A stretch of DNA of 64,000 bases from Streptomyces sp. DH41 (GTDB lineage Bacteria; Actinomycetota; Actinomycetes; Streptomycetales; Streptomycetaceae). Below, piece by piece: positions 50,922 through 60,049 of this stretch. The notes under the pieces are model-generated. The model made no database searches. It was not told where the DNA came from and saw only the letters and a list, made by a program, of their open reading frames with translations. How positions within the stretch are numbered: position 1 is the stretch's first letter; every line of letters begins with the position of its first letter. The position numbers and the translations under genes are program-made. Location of the stretch: the NCBI RefSeq assembly GCF_029813785.1, contig NZ_JARVKY010000001.1, positions 665,517 through 729,516 on the forward strand, given 5' to 3'.

Positions 50922-51803
50922 TCAGTTCCGGTTTATTTCGAAAGAATCTGGTGAAGCCGCGACCACTGCCGCGCAGATCGCTTCACTGATCACGCCACCG
51001 CCTCCGTTCGGGCCCGCCATTCGGGGCCCGGTCTTCCGTTCCTCTCTGCCTTCCCCTGCCGCCGACGGATACACAGCCGATCTCACCGTCCGGTACGTGG
51101 CCGGCCCCGTCCCCCACTCAGCCGAGTCGGTCCTCTCCGCGCGCACGGCACGCGCCGCCTCCGTCAAGGACGCCCCCGTCGTCATCAGGTCGTCGACGAG
51201 GACGACCGGCCCACCCCCGCCCAGCAGCCGGCCACCGCCGGGGACCACTGCCAGCGCGCCGGCGAGATTGTCCAGCCGCTGCCGGGCGCCGAGTCCCGAC
51301 TGATCGGCCACGGCGTGCCGCTGACGCAGCACGGCCAGCACCCGGGCGGACCCACCGGTCCGCCGCAACTCCCGCGCCGCCGCGAGGGCGATCCGCCGCG
51401 CCGGGTCGTGCCCGCGCGTGCGCACCGCCCGGCGCGCGGAGGGCACGGGCACGAGCAGCACCGGCCTCCGCCGACCTACGGGCCCCGTGTCGCCGACACC
51501 CGCCCCCGCCTCCCGGAGTGCTGCCCGCACGGCTCCCGCCAGAGCCGCGCCGAGCGGTGCCGTGAGAGCCAGTACGCCGCGCTCCTTGTGGGCCAGCAGG
51601 GCGGCCCGCACCTCGTCCGCGTACCGGGCGGCCGCGTGCACCACCGGCAGCCCGGGCGGCTCCGGCACCGGCCGGACCCGGCGCGGCGCGCCCCCGTTCA
51701 GGGCCGTACGGCACCGGGGGCACAGCACCGAGCGCGCCGTGCCGCAGCCTCCGCACTCGGCCGGCAGCACCAGGTCCGTGAGGTCCTGCCACCATCCCCG
51801 CAT
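50922..51803 (-). CDS. ComF-family phosphoribosyltransferase-like protein
   Basis: A 293-residue protein with an N-terminal zinc-ribbon (CGGCGTARSVLCPRC, about 17-31) and a C-terminal phosphoribosyltransferase fold with PRPP-binding motif VVLVDDLMTTGASLTE. In competent bacteria ComF acts in DNA uptake; in Streptomyces the role is unclear. The C-terminal tail (about 260-293) is extra and of low complexity. The start ATG 51803 (MRGWWQDLTDLVLPAE) fits the family. It lies 146 bases downstream of lpqB on the same strand and may be a distal member of that operon. Confidence 0.88.
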   Translation of the reverse strand: MRGWWQDLTDLVLPAECGGCGTARSVLCPRCRTALNGGAPRRVRPVPEPPGLPVVHAAARYADEVRAALLAHKERGVLALTAPLGAALAGAVRAALREAGAGVGDTGPVGRRRPVLLVPVPSARRAVRTRGHDPARRIALAAARELRRTGGSARVLAVLRQRHAVADQSGLGARQRLDNLAGALAVVPGGGRLLGGGGPVVLVDDLMTTGASLTEAARAVRAERTDSAEWGTGPATYRTVRSAVYPSAAGEGREERKTGPRMAGPNGGGGVISEAICAAVVAASPDSFEINRN

Positions 51804-51949
51804 GGCCACCACTGTGCCAACACCCGCGGGACTCGACCAGGCCTGTGGACAACCCTGGAGGGCTCCCTGTGGAAAACTCCGGACCCCGATCGCCACACAT
51901 CACCCACACGAGTGAACGCCCGCGTCGGAACAGCCTGACGCCCCAGGCC

Positions 51950-53827
51950 TCACCCGGGGTAGACCGGCGCCGTCCCCTCCGTCACCTTCTGCCACTGCAG
52001 CCCGGACGGCAGCCGCACGATCACGTCCTCCGAGTACGCCACCAGCGGCAGCCCCTCGTCCTCGGTCGCGGCGATCTCCTTCACCCCGGTCAGGGCCGCG
52101 GGCACCGACGCCTCCGGCGTGGAGCCGTCGACCTGGACGTATCCGATCTGCTGGACGCCCCCGCGCTCGCGCCCGACCACCACGAGCCGGCTGTCACCGG
52201 CCCAGGACATGGCCGTGACCTCCTCCAGTTCCGGAGACGCGGAGCGCAGTTCGACGACGGTGACCGCGGAGGGCTCGCCGGCCTTCCCGTCCCGTTCGGT
52301 CTTCCCGTCCCGTTCGGTCTTCCCGTCCCGTTCGATCCGTCCGATGAGCAGCGACCGCTTGCCGTCCTTCTCCACGATGAGCGCGATCCGCACGCCGTCG
52401 GCCGCCACCCGCACGGCCTGGACCCGCCCGTCCAGCCCCGGGGTCCGCACCTCCAACGGCTCGCCCGCGCCCTCCTTCAGCAGCAGCAGCCGGGGGGCGC
52501 CCGGGTCGCGGTCGGCGATCCACAGGTCGCCCTGCGCGTCCCAGCTGGGCGGCGTCAGCCGGTTCTCCTCCGTCTTGCCCTTGCTGACCAGCACCGGGTC
52601 GCCGAGCGAACCACCCGGGACCAGCGAGCCGACGTACAACGACTTGTTGTCGAGACCGATCGCGGCCGCACTGTGTTCGTCCCGCGACACCGCCACCGAC
52701 CGCAGGCCCACCGAGCCCTCGCCCAGCGCCCCGGGCACGGGTTCCGGCCGGGTCCCATTACTGCCCGCGGCGATGCGTACCAGGCGGTTCTTCTCGTCGA
52801 CGAAGTACAGGTAGTCGGGCCGCTGGGCCGAGCCGCGCGTCGCGACCGCATCGGCCCGGTCCTCGGTGAGCGAGCACAGTCGCTCACCGCCCGAGCGCAG
52901 CTCGACCTCGTCCACCACCGGGGTGAGGTTCTGCAGCGTGAAGAGGAGCTGGGCCGCCATCTCGTCGCACTTGTCCTCGCCGGCCCGGGCAGCCCTGTCG
53001 TTGAGCCGCACCGTCAGCTTGTTGTGATCGTCGGGCGTCAGCGAGCCGGCGTCCTTCGCCAGCGCCGTCCCGGGCGGGAAGCTCGACCTGACCACGGGGC
53101 CGAGCAGCCCCGTCGGCCCGCTGATCAGGGAACGCACCACCTGGGTCATGGGGTCCACGAGCCGGCGCACGTAGACGGGGTCGGCGACGGCCGCCGGCTG
53201 CGCGCTCGTACCGGCCTGTGTGGTGGGAGCGGTGTTCGAGGCGAAGTAGTACTTGTTGACGGACATGTAGGTGCGCTGGAAGTCCGACTTGCCCATGATG
53301 ACGCCCTGCGGCAGGTCGTCGATGCGCCACTGGCCGCTCTTGTTGTCCCGGGTGAGGTGCACCGGTTCGCGGTACTGGCCGTCCGCCGGCGAGTACGACT
53401 GCTGCCCGTCCACCGTGGCGACCCTGGTACCGGTCAGCGTGACCGAGTAGTCGTCGGCGTCGTCGCGGCTTCCGGAGTGGTCGGACTCGGTGCCCGGGCC
53501 ACCCGTCAGCACCGTCGTGGACCGCTCCGGCCGCCAGGTCTTCGCCGCCTCGCCCGTCAGGTACTTGCGCGCCGTCTCGTACTGCGGCTCGTTGCTGGTC
53601 AGTGCCTCCAGGAAGCCCTGCACGATCTCCGTGGGCGAGTCGTCCTCCCGCGGCGGCATCGCGAACACCCGCACCTGCGGGTCCTGCCGCGGCGTCGACT
53701 CCACGCCCCGCAGGTCACCGCTGTCGGGCATGGACGCACACCCCGCCAGCAGTACGACGCCACAGACGGCGTACGTCACCGCGCGTGCCGGCCCCCGCCG
53801 ACCGCTCCCCTCGCGGTCAGCGCCCAC
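51950..53827 (-). CDS. lpqB: Lipoprotein LpqB
   Basis: The extracytoplasmic partner of the MtrAB two-component system, thought to interact with the MtrB sensor. The 625 residues have a signal with lipobox VVLLAGC, lipidated Cys30. A GerMN-like domain covers about 200-310 and a beta-propeller-like C-terminal part about 330-625. The stretch RIERDGKTERDGKTERDGKA comes from an 18-base tandem repeat. Its start overlaps the mtrB stop by 11 bases, showing translational coupling in the order mtrA-mtrB-lpqB. Confidence 0.95.
   Translation of the reverse strand: MGADREGSGRRGPARAVTYAVCGVVLLAGCASMPDSGDLRGVESTPRQDPQVRVFAMPPREDDSPTEIVQGFLEALTSNEPQYETARKYLTGEAAKTWRPERSTTVLTGGPGTESDHSGSRDDADDYSVTLTGTRVATVDGQQSYSPADGQYREPVHLTRDNKSGQWRIDDLPQGVIMGKSDFQRTYMSVNKYYFASNTAPTTQAGTSAQPAAVADPVYVRRLVDPMTQVVRSLISGPTGLLGPVVRSSFPPGTALAKDAGSLTPDDHNKLTVRLNDRAARAGEDKCDEMAAQLLFTLQNLTPVVDEVELRSGGERLCSLTEDRADAVATRGSAQRPDYLYFVDEKNRLVRIAAGSNGTRPEPVPGALGEGSVGLRSVAVSRDEHSAAAIGLDNKSLYVGSLVPGGSLGDPVLVSKGKTEENRLTPPSWDAQGDLWIADRDPGAPRLLLLKEGAGEPLEVRTPGLDGRVQAVRVAADGVRIALIVEKDGKRSLLIGRIERDGKTERDGKTERDGKAGEPSAVTVVELRSASPELEEVTAMSWAGDSRLVVVGRERGGVQQIGYVQVDGSTPEASVPAALTGVKEIAATEDEGLPLVAYSEDVIVRLPSGLQWQKVTEGTAPVYPG
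52284..52337 (-). repeat. 18-bp in-frame tandem repeat in lpqB (three copies)
   Basis: ttcccgtcccgttcggtc occurs three times head to tail, the last with one change, and encodes repeated ERDGKT-like six-residue units in a loop of the propeller. Confidence 0.85.
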
Positions 53828-55901
53828 GAGATGCCTCCCCTTGCCTGCTCGAGTCCTCCGGACCGGCGTCCGGACGGCTCGACGCCTCCGGCTCGGATCC
53901 GCCGTCCTGCCTCCGGGCTCCCGACACGGGCCGCGGCACCACGCGCGCGCCGTTGCCGGGCAGTGCCGTCGGATCGGCCGTGGGGGCCGCGGTCGCCGAC
54001 CGCGGCGGAATCGGTCCTCGGGCGGACACCGGGGGCGCCTGCCCGACCGACGCCTGCGCCGGGACGGTGGCCGCCTTGTCCGCGCCGTGCGGCGGGCCGG
54101 CGCCGTCGGGGCCGGCGTCGCCCAGTCCGCGGTTGCTCCGCGAGTCCGTCGGCTCCAGCGGTATCGGCGAGCCCCGCAGCGGCTCGTCCGCCGTCCTGGG
54201 CAGCGTCAGCCGGAACTGCGAGCCGCCACCGGGCTCACCCCAGGCCTGCAGCCAGCCGCCGTGCAGCCGCGCGTCCTCCAGGGCGATCGACAACCCCAGC
54301 CCCGTACCGCCGGTGGTACGCGCGCGTGCCGGGTCGGCCCGCCAGAAGCGGCTGAAGACCCGGGCGCCCTCGCCCGGCTTGAGGCCGACGCCGTAGTCGC
54401 GCACCGCCACGGCGACCGCGCCCCCGGCCGCGGCGAGCTTGACGACGACGTCGTTGCCCTCGCCGTGCTCGACGGCGTTGACGACGAGGTTGCGCAGTAC
54501 CCGCTCCACCCGCCGGGCGTCCGCCTCGGCGACGACGGGCTGCTGGTCGCCGACGACGCGTATCCGCGTGCCCTTGCGCTCGGCGAGCGGTTCGGCGCCG
54601 CCGACGACCCGCCGTACGACCTCCCTGAGGTCTATCGGCTCCGCCTCCAGGGCCGCCGCGCCCGCGTCGAAGCGGCTGATCTCCAGCAGGTCCGCGAGGA
54701 GCGTCTCGAACCGGTCCAGCTGGTCGGCGAGCAACTCCGCCGACCGCGCGGTCACCGGATCGAAGTCCACGCGCGCGTCATGAATGACGTCGGCGGCCAT
54801 CCGCACGGTCGTCAGCGGCGTCCGCAGCTCGTGCGACACGTCGGAGACGAACCGCCGCTGCATCCGCGACAGGTCCTCCAGCTGGGAGATCTTCAGCTGC
54901 AGGTTCTGCGCCATCTTGTTGAAGGCCTCGCCGAGCCGCGCGATGTCGTCCTCGCCGGTGACCTTCATCCGTTCCTGCAGCCGCCCGGCGGACAGCCGCT
55001 CCGCGATGCTCGCCGCCATCCGTACGGGCGTGACGACCTGGCGCACCACGAGCCAGGCGATGGCCCCGAGCAGAACGACGACGAAGAGCCCGGCCGTCGC
55101 CAGCGTGCCTCTGACCAGGCTGAGCGACTCCTCCTCCTGCGTGAGCGGGAAGAGGTAGTAGAGCTGGTACGGCTCACCGTTCGGGTCGTTGACCTGCTTG
55201 CCGATGACCAGGCCGGGCTGCGACGCCTCGCCGGAGTCGTAGACGATCCGGGTGTAGCTCTGCGCCGCCGCCGTGCTGCCGTCGATCCGCTCCCGCAGGT
55301 CCTCGGGCACGCTGCCCGACCAGTTGACGAAGCCGGAGGCGCGCGGGCCGCGCCCGCTGCCGCTCTCCCCGCCCATGGGGAGGGTGACCACGTCGAAGGC
55401 GCCCTGGCCGCCGCTGGAGAGCGACTTCACCAGTTCACTCATCCACTGGATGACGTTCTGCGGGGGGCGGCCGTCCACGGGCACCACGGGCACGCCGTCG
55501 TCTCCGGTCACGCTGGCCGCCTCTTCGGCCTTCTGCTTGGCCACCGCGAACCCGCCGGTGGCCTGGCTCTGGGACGCCTTCACCTTCGCGTCCAGCAGCC
55601 CGTTGCGGACCTGCCCGATCACCACGAAGCCGAGCAGCAGCACCACGCCCAGCGACATCAGCAGCGTGGTGACGACGACCTTGAGCTGGATGTTGCGCCG
55701 CCACAGCCGCATGACGGGCAGCAGCGGGCGGCGCACCCAGCGCATGAGCAGACGGAGCACCGGGCTGCCCTGCACCCCGCCGTGCAGCAGCCCGCCCTCC
55801 AGCAGCCGGCTCCAGCGGGAGCCGGCGGGTGTGTGGCCGACAGGCCGTCCGGCGTGGGCCCCGGACCGGCCGGGCGCCGAAGCGGCACTGTCCCTGGTCA
55901 T
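53817..55901 (-). CDS. mtrB: Sensor histidine kinase MtrB
   Basis: The sensor of the MtrAB system that controls wall growth, division and development in Actinobacteria. It is 694 residues from ATG 55901 (MTRDSAASAPGRSG). TM1 lies near 75-97 (VVVTTLLMSLGVVLLLGFVVIG), the extracellular sensor about 98-260, TM2 about 268-292. A HAMP linker follows (RQVVTPVRMAASIAERLSAGRL), then HisKA with the phosphoacceptor His in FVSDVSHELRTPL, and HATPase with NLVVNAVEHGEG, DYGVGL and GGTGLGLSI. The C-terminal about 120 residues are Pro/Ala/Ser-rich. The start is one base after the mtrA stop. Confidence 0.96.
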   Translation of the reverse strand: MTRDSAASAPGRSGAHAGRPVGHTPAGSRWSRLLEGGLLHGGVQGSPVLRLLMRWVRRPLLPVMRLWRRNIQLKVVVTTLLMSLGVVLLLGFVVIGQVRNGLLDAKVKASQSQATGGFAVAKQKAEEAASVTGDDGVPVVPVDGRPPQNVIQWMSELVKSLSSGGQGAFDVVTLPMGGESGSGRGPRASGFVNWSGSVPEDLRERIDGSTAAAQSYTRIVYDSGEASQPGLVIGKQVNDPNGEPYQLYYLFPLTQEEESLSLVRGTLATAGLFVVVLLGAIAWLVVRQVVTPVRMAASIAERLSAGRLQERMKVTGEDDIARLGEAFNKMAQNLQLKISQLEDLSRMQRRFVSDVSHELRTPLTTVRMAADVIHDARVDFDPVTARSAELLADQLDRFETLLADLLEISRFDAGAAALEAEPIDLREVVRRVVGGAEPLAERKGTRIRVVGDQQPVVAEADARRVERVLRNLVVNAVEHGEGNDVVVKLAAAGGAVAVAVRDYGVGLKPGEGARVFSRFWRADPARARTTGGTGLGLSIALEDARLHGGWLQAWGEPGGGSQFRLTLPRTADEPLRGSPIPLEPTDSRSNRGLGDAGPDGAGPPHGADKAATVPAQASVGQAPPVSARGPIPPRSATAAPTADPTALPGNGARVVPRPVSGARRQDGGSEPEASSRPDAGPEDSSRQGEASRGR

Positions 55902-55902
55902 G

Positions 55903-56589
55903 TCAGCTCGGTCCGGCCTTGTAACCGACACCACGGACGGTCACCACGATCTCCGGCTTCTCCGGGTCCTTCTCGACCTTGGAGCGCAGCCGCTGCACAT
56001 GCACGTTGACCAGCCGGGTGTCGGCCGCGTGCCGGTAACCCCAGACCTGCTCGAGGAGCACCTCACGCGTGAACACCTGCCACGGCTTGCGGGCCAGCGC
56101 CACCAGCAGGTCGAACTCCAGCGGCGTCAGCGCGATCGACTGACCCTCCCGCTTCACGGAGTGACCGGCCACGTCGATGACCAGGTCGCCTATGGCGAGC
56201 TGTTCCGGTGCCGGTTCCTCGGACCTCCTCAGGCGCGCCCTGATACGGGCCACCAACTCCTTCGGCTTGAACGGCTTCACGATGTAGTCGTCGGCGCCCG
56301 ACTCCAGACCCACCACGACATCGACGGTGTCACTCTTCGCCGTCAGCATCACGATCGGCACCCCCGACTCCGCCCTGATCAGGCGGCACACCTCGATGCC
56401 GTCCCGACCGGGCAGCATCAGGTCGAGCAGCACCAGGTCCGGCTTGGTCTCCCGGAAGGCGGCCAGCGCCTTGTCGCCGTCGGCTACGAAAGATGGCTCA
56501 AAACCCTCACCACGCAGCACAATGCCGAGCATCTCGGCCAGTGCGGTGTCGTCGTCGACGACAAGGACTCGTCCCTTCATAAACGACAT
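55903..56589 (-). CDS. mtrA: Response regulator MtrA
   Basis: An OmpR/PhoB-type regulator of 228 residues (MSFMKGRVLVVDDD), essential or developmental in Actinobacteria. The receiver has the acidic DDD (12-14), phosphoacceptor Asp56 in LVLLDLMLPG, Thr in MLTAKS and Lys in IVKPFKPKEL. The C-terminal winged helix contains LTPLEFDLLVALARKPWQVFTREVLLEQVWGYRHAADTRLVNVHVQRLRSKVE. In-frame ATGs also lie at 56592 and 56580. The gene follows mtnA by seven bases and mtrB follows after one base. Confidence 0.97.
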   Translation of the reverse strand: MSFMKGRVLVVDDDTALAEMLGIVLRGEGFEPSFVADGDKALAAFRETKPDLVLLDLMLPGRDGIEVCRLIRAESGVPIVMLTAKSDTVDVVVGLESGADDYIVKPFKPKELVARIRARLRRSEEPAPEQLAIGDLVIDVAGHSVKREGQSIALTPLEFDLLVALARKPWQVFTREVLLEQVWGYRHAADTRLVNVHVQRLRSKVEKDPEKPEIVVTVRGVGYKAGPS

Positions 56590-56596
56590 CATCCCA

Positions 56597-57739
56597 TTAG
56601 CTAATCGTTACCTGGCGTGACCTGGCACACAGCTCCGCGAGAGCCTCGGTCGTCACGGGCGAAACCGCGCCCTCCTCGGTGACGATCGCCGTCACCAGTT
56701 CGGGCGGGGTCACATCGAACGCCGGGTTGTACGCCTGGGTCCCCAGGGGTGCCACCGGAATCCCGCCTCCCGCTCCGGCCACCGGCACCTGAGGTGCTGT
56801 GACCTCGGTCACTTCGTATCCGGGGCGTTGCTCCACTTCGATGGACGCCCCGTCCGGTGTGTCCGGATCCACCGTCGTGACCGGTGCCACCACGATGAAC
56901 GGCACGTGGTGGTACCTCGCGAGCACGGCGAGCGGATAGCTCCCCACCTTGTTCGCCACCGAACCGTCGGCCGCGATGCGGTCCGCGCCGATGAGCACCG
57001 CGTCCACCTCACCCGCCGCGAACAGCGAACCGGCCGCGTTGTCGGTGAGCAAGGTGTACGCCATGTCGTGGCGGGCCGCCTCGTATGCCGTCAGGCGAGC
57101 ACCTTGCAGCAAGGGACGCGTTTCGTCCACCCACAGCCGTCGCAGCCGTCCCGACCGGTGCGCCGCGAGGGCCACCGCGAAGGCGGTTCCCTCGCCGCCC
57201 GACACCAGCGAACCGGTGTTGCAGTGCGTGAGGACACGGTGCCCGCCGGCGGGCAGCAGCTCGTCCAGCAGCGCCAGTCCGTGCGCGGCCATCCGGGCGC
57301 TGGCCTCGGCGTCCTCCCGGTGCAGCGCCCGCGCCGCGGCCAGCGCGGCCGCGGCGGCCTGCCGGGTGTCACCGGTCCTGGCGAGCACCGCCTGGTGAGC
57401 GGCCCGCGCCCGGCCCACCCCGACGGCGAGGTTCACCGCGGTGGGGCGGGCCCCCGCCAGCGCGGCCGCGGCCTCCTCCACCTCGAAGCCCCTGGCGGCG
57501 GCGAGCGCGACACCGTAGGCGCCCGCGATGCCGAGCAGCGGTGCCCCGCGCACGGCGAGCGAGCGGATCGCCTCCACGAGCACGGACGCGTCCGTGCAGA
57601 CCAGCTCGACCTCCTCGGCCGGCAGCCTGGTCTGGTCCAGCAGGACCAGCACCGGACCCTCGGGAGGTTCCTCCCAGCGAAGAGCCGGTATGCCGGCCGG
57701 CCGCTTGCCGTCGCCGCTTTGCGCGTACTGATCAGCCAT
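56597..57739 (-). CDS. mtnA: S-methyl-5-thioribose-1-phosphate isomerase MtnA
   Basis: Methionine-salvage isomerase converting methylthioribose-1-phosphate to the ribulose form. The 380 residues from ATG 57739 (MADQYAQSGDGKRPAG) have RGAP (64-67), catalytic Cys173 in THCNTGSLV, Asp253 in IGADRIAADGSVANKVGSY, and the conserved IPVAPLGTQAYNPAFDVTPPELVTAIVTEEG near the end. The C-terminal end carries a GTTAC-N5-GTGAC repeat close to the mtrA start. mtnA leads mtrA by seven bases, so at least part of mtrAB-lpqB is cotranscribed with it. Confidence 0.95.
   Translation of the reverse strand: MADQYAQSGDGKRPAGIPALRWEEPPEGPVLVLLDQTRLPAEEVELVCTDASVLVEAIRSLAVRGAPLLGIAGAYGVALAAARGFEVEEAAAALAGARPTAVNLAVGVGRARAAHQAVLARTGDTRQAAAAALAAARALHREDAEASARMAAHGLALLDELLPAGGHRVLTHCNTGSLVSGGEGTAFAVALAAHRSGRLRRLWVDETRPLLQGARLTAYEAARHDMAYTLLTDNAAGSLFAAGEVDAVLIGADRIAADGSVANKVGSYPLAVLARYHHVPFIVVAPVTTVDPDTPDGASIEVEQRPGYEVTEVTAPQVPVAGAGGGIPVAPLGTQAYNPAFDVTPPELVTAIVTEEGAVSPVTTEALAELCARSRQVTIS
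56607..56621. promoter_or_regulatory. GTTAC-N5-GTGAC direct repeat ahead of mtrA (candidate MtrA site)
   Basis: On the plus strand GTTAC (56607-56611) and GTGAC (56617-56621) are spaced ten bases start to start, inside the mtnA 3' end and about 18-32 bases before the mtrA ATG. MtrA-type regulators bind direct repeats of GTNAC-like half-sites; whether this one is real is untested. Confidence 0.35.
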
Positions 57740-57879
57740 GCGGCCAGTCTGCCCCCTACCCGACGGACTATTGAAGGTGCGCAGCCGATACCGCGCCCGG
57801 TCCGCGGCCGACCGCCCCATGGCACGATGGCTGCCAACCTGCCGCCGCGACCGCGGACGGGCACCGTGAAGGAGCGACG

Positions 57880-59262
57880 ATGAACGACACTCCGGGCTGG
57901 GCCTCGCCCGGATCCGCCCCGTCCGACGGGCGGGAGCCCGGCGCGTCCGGCCCCGCCGAACCCGCCGACCGCCCCGGCGACCCCGATCAGCCCGCGCAGC
58001 CCGCGGACCGGCCGGGCGCGGAATCGACGGGCCCCGGCACGAAGTGGTCCAAGGAGCAGCCGCCCCCCGGCCAGTGGTCCGCGCCCACCGGCCCCGGCCA
58101 GGCCCCGCCTCCCCCACCGCCGAACCAGGGCTGGGGCGCACCGCCCCCCGGAGGCGGGTACGGCGGTCCGGGCGGGTACGGCGGTCAGGGCGGGTACGGC
58201 GGCCAGGGCGGCGGCCACGGCGGCTACGGACCCCCTGGTGGGCACGGCGGCTGGGGAGGCGGCTGGGGCGGTCCCCCGCCCGCGGCCAAGCCCGGCGTGA
58301 TCCCGCTCCGCCCGCTCGGCGTCGGCGAGATCCTCGACGGCGCGGTCTCCACCATGCGCACCTACTGGCGCACGGTCCTCGGCATCTCGCTGACCGTCGC
58401 GGTCTTCACGGAGATCCTCGTCGTGCTGCTCCAGGGCCTGGTCCTGGACGACATCAGCAGCGAGGCCCTCAACGACCCCGACGCCACCCTGAGCGAACTC
58501 GGTGACGCCCTCGCCGACACCACGATCAGCTCGGGTGTCATCTTCCTGATCTCCCTGATCGGCACCGTCCTGGCCACCGCCCTGCTGACGACCGTCACCA
58601 GCCGCGCCGTCCTGGGCAGGCCGGTGGCCATCGGCGAGGCCTGGCGGGACGCCCGCCCCCAGGTACCGAAGCTGTTCGGCCTGATCGTCCTGCTGCTGCT
58701 CATCGTCGCCGGCATCGTCACGGTCGGCATGGCACCCGGTCTCCTCGTCGCGGTCGCGGGAGGCGGCGACGCGGGCGTGGCCCTGACCGTCCTCGGGGTT
58801 CTGGCGGCCGGCGTCGTCGCGGTGTGGCTCATGGTCCGCTTCTCGCTGGCGTCCGCCGCGCTGATGCTGGAGAAGCAGGGCGTCAAGAAGGCGATGAGCC
58901 GCTCCGGAAAGCTGGTGCGCGGCTCCTGGTGGCGGGTCTTCGGCATCCAGCTGCTCGCGACGATCATCGCGTACGTCATCACGTCGATCATCATCATCCC
59001 CTTCACCTTCCTCGCGGCGGCCCTCGGCGGCGACGGCGTCGGCGGCTTCCTGGAGGGCACCGGGGGCCTCGGCTGGACGTTCCTCATCGTCAGCGGCATC
59101 GGCTCGGTGATCGGCTCCATGATCACCTTCCCGATCACGGCGGGCGTCACCGTGCTGCTCTACATCGACCAGCGAATCCGCCGCGAGGCCCTCGACCTCG
59201 AACTGGCCCGTGCCGCCGGTCTCCGGGACACCGGCGCGCCCGGCACCACCCCGGGGAGCTGA
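57880..59262 (+). CDS. Gly/Pro-rich N-terminus membrane protein
   Basis: A 460-residue protein whose first about 145 residues are Pro/Gly/Gln-rich and probably disordered (GGYGGPGGYGGQGGYGGQ). The rest holds about six TM segments, starting TYWRTVLGISLTVAVFTEILVVLLQGLVL, with VIPLRPLGVGEILDGAVSTMRTYW just before it. The layout is that of actinobacterial membrane proteins annotated as glycerophosphoryl diester phosphodiesterase membrane domain. No catalytic residues of a phosphodiesterase are visible. GGAGCGACG precedes the ATG. It leads a five-gene operon with a DUF4129 protein, a DUF4350 protein, a MoxR ATPase and a DUF58 protein. Confidence 0.8.
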   Translation: MNDTPGWASPGSAPSDGREPGASGPAEPADRPGDPDQPAQPADRPGAESTGPGTKWSKEQPPPGQWSAPTGPGQAPPPPPPNQGWGAPPPGGGYGGPGGYGGQGGYGGQGGGHGGYGPPGGHGGWGGGWGGPPPAAKPGVIPLRPLGVGEILDGAVSTMRTYWRTVLGISLTVAVFTEILVVLLQGLVLDDISSEALNDPDATLSELGDALADTTISSGVIFLISLIGTVLATALLTTVTSRAVLGRPVAIGEAWRDARPQVPKLFGLIVLLLLIVAGIVTVGMAPGLLVAVAGGGDAGVALTVLGVLAAGVVAVWLMVRFSLASAALMLEKQGVKKAMSRSGKLVRGSWWRVFGIQLLATIIAYVITSIIIIPFTFLAAALGGDGVGGFLEGTGGLGWTFLIVSGIGSVIGSMITFPITAGVTVLLYIDQRIRREALDLELARAAGLRDTGAPGTTPGS

Positions 59263-59266
59263 TGCG

Positions 59267-60049
59267 GTGAGCCCGGCGGGGGGAGTTCTCACCGAGGTGC
59301 TGTCACGCGCCGCCGTACGGACACCGGCGTGGGCCGGCGACAGCTCCGTGCTGTCGTTGTCACGCTCAGGCGACGAACCGCCGGTGACGATCCCGCGCGA
59401 CCCCGCGCGGGAGGCCGCGCGGCGTGAGTTGTCCAAGCGGATGTACCACGAGAACGACCCCGGCTGGTTCCAGCGCGCCCTGAACGCCTTCTGGGACTGG
59501 ATCGACGACCTGTTCAGCAGCGCCGCCACCGCGACCCCCGGCGGGACGCTCGGCCTGGTCATCGTCATCCTGGCCGTCGTGGCGGTGCTGGGCGCCCTCT
59601 GGTGGCGCCTGGGCACCCCGCGCCGCCGGGCGGCCTCCGGGCCCGCCCTGTTCGACGACCGCCCTCGCAGCGCCGCCGACCACCGCGCCGCCGCCGACGC
59701 GCACGCCGCCCAGGGCCACTGGAACCAGGCCGTCCAGGAACGCATGCGGGCCGTCGTCCGTGCCCTGGAGGAACGCGCCCTCCTCGACATCCGCCCCGGC
59801 CGCACCGCCGACGAGGCGGCCACCGAAGCCGGCCGTGTCCTGCCCGCCCACGGCGCCGGGCTGCGCGCCGCCGCCCGGGACTTCGACGACGTCACATACG
59901 GCGGCCGTCCCGGTACCGAGCAGTCGTACCGGCGCCTCACCGAACTCGACCTCGCGCTGGAACGCGGCAAGCCGCAGCCGGCGGACAGCACGACCACGAG
60001 TAACGCCGACAGCACGGACTCGAACGCCCGCCAGGGAGCCGCCGGATGA
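59267..60049 (+). CDS. DUF4129 membrane protein
   Basis: A 260-residue protein from a GTG five bases after the previous stop (VSPAGGVLTEVLSRAA). A region with ARRELSKRMYHENDPGWFQRALNAFWDWIDDLF precedes one TM helix (LGLVIVILAVVAVLGALWW, about 97-115). The C-terminal DUF4129 domain is cytoplasmic, with AADAHAAQGHWNQAVQERMRAVVRALEERALLDIRPGRTADEAA. In many bacteria DUF4129 proteins lie beside MoxR and DUF58 proteins, as here. The ATG of the next gene overlaps its stop (ATGA). Confidence 0.87.
   Translation: MSPAGGVLTEVLSRAAVRTPAWAGDSSVLSLSRSGDEPPVTIPRDPAREAARRELSKRMYHENDPGWFQRALNAFWDWIDDLFSSAATATPGGTLGLVIVILAVVAVLGALWWRLGTPRRRAASGPALFDDRPRSAADHRAAADAHAAQGHWNQAVQERMRAVVRALEERALLDIRPGRTADEAATEAGRVLPAHGAGLRAAARDFDDVTYGGRPGTEQSYRRLTELDLALERGKPQPADSTTTSNADSTDSNARQGAAG

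Noticed and set aside
57030..57050. TTGTCGGTG in mtnA
   Set aside because: It lies inside mtnA coding sequence on the opposite strand, with no -10 and no gene downstream.
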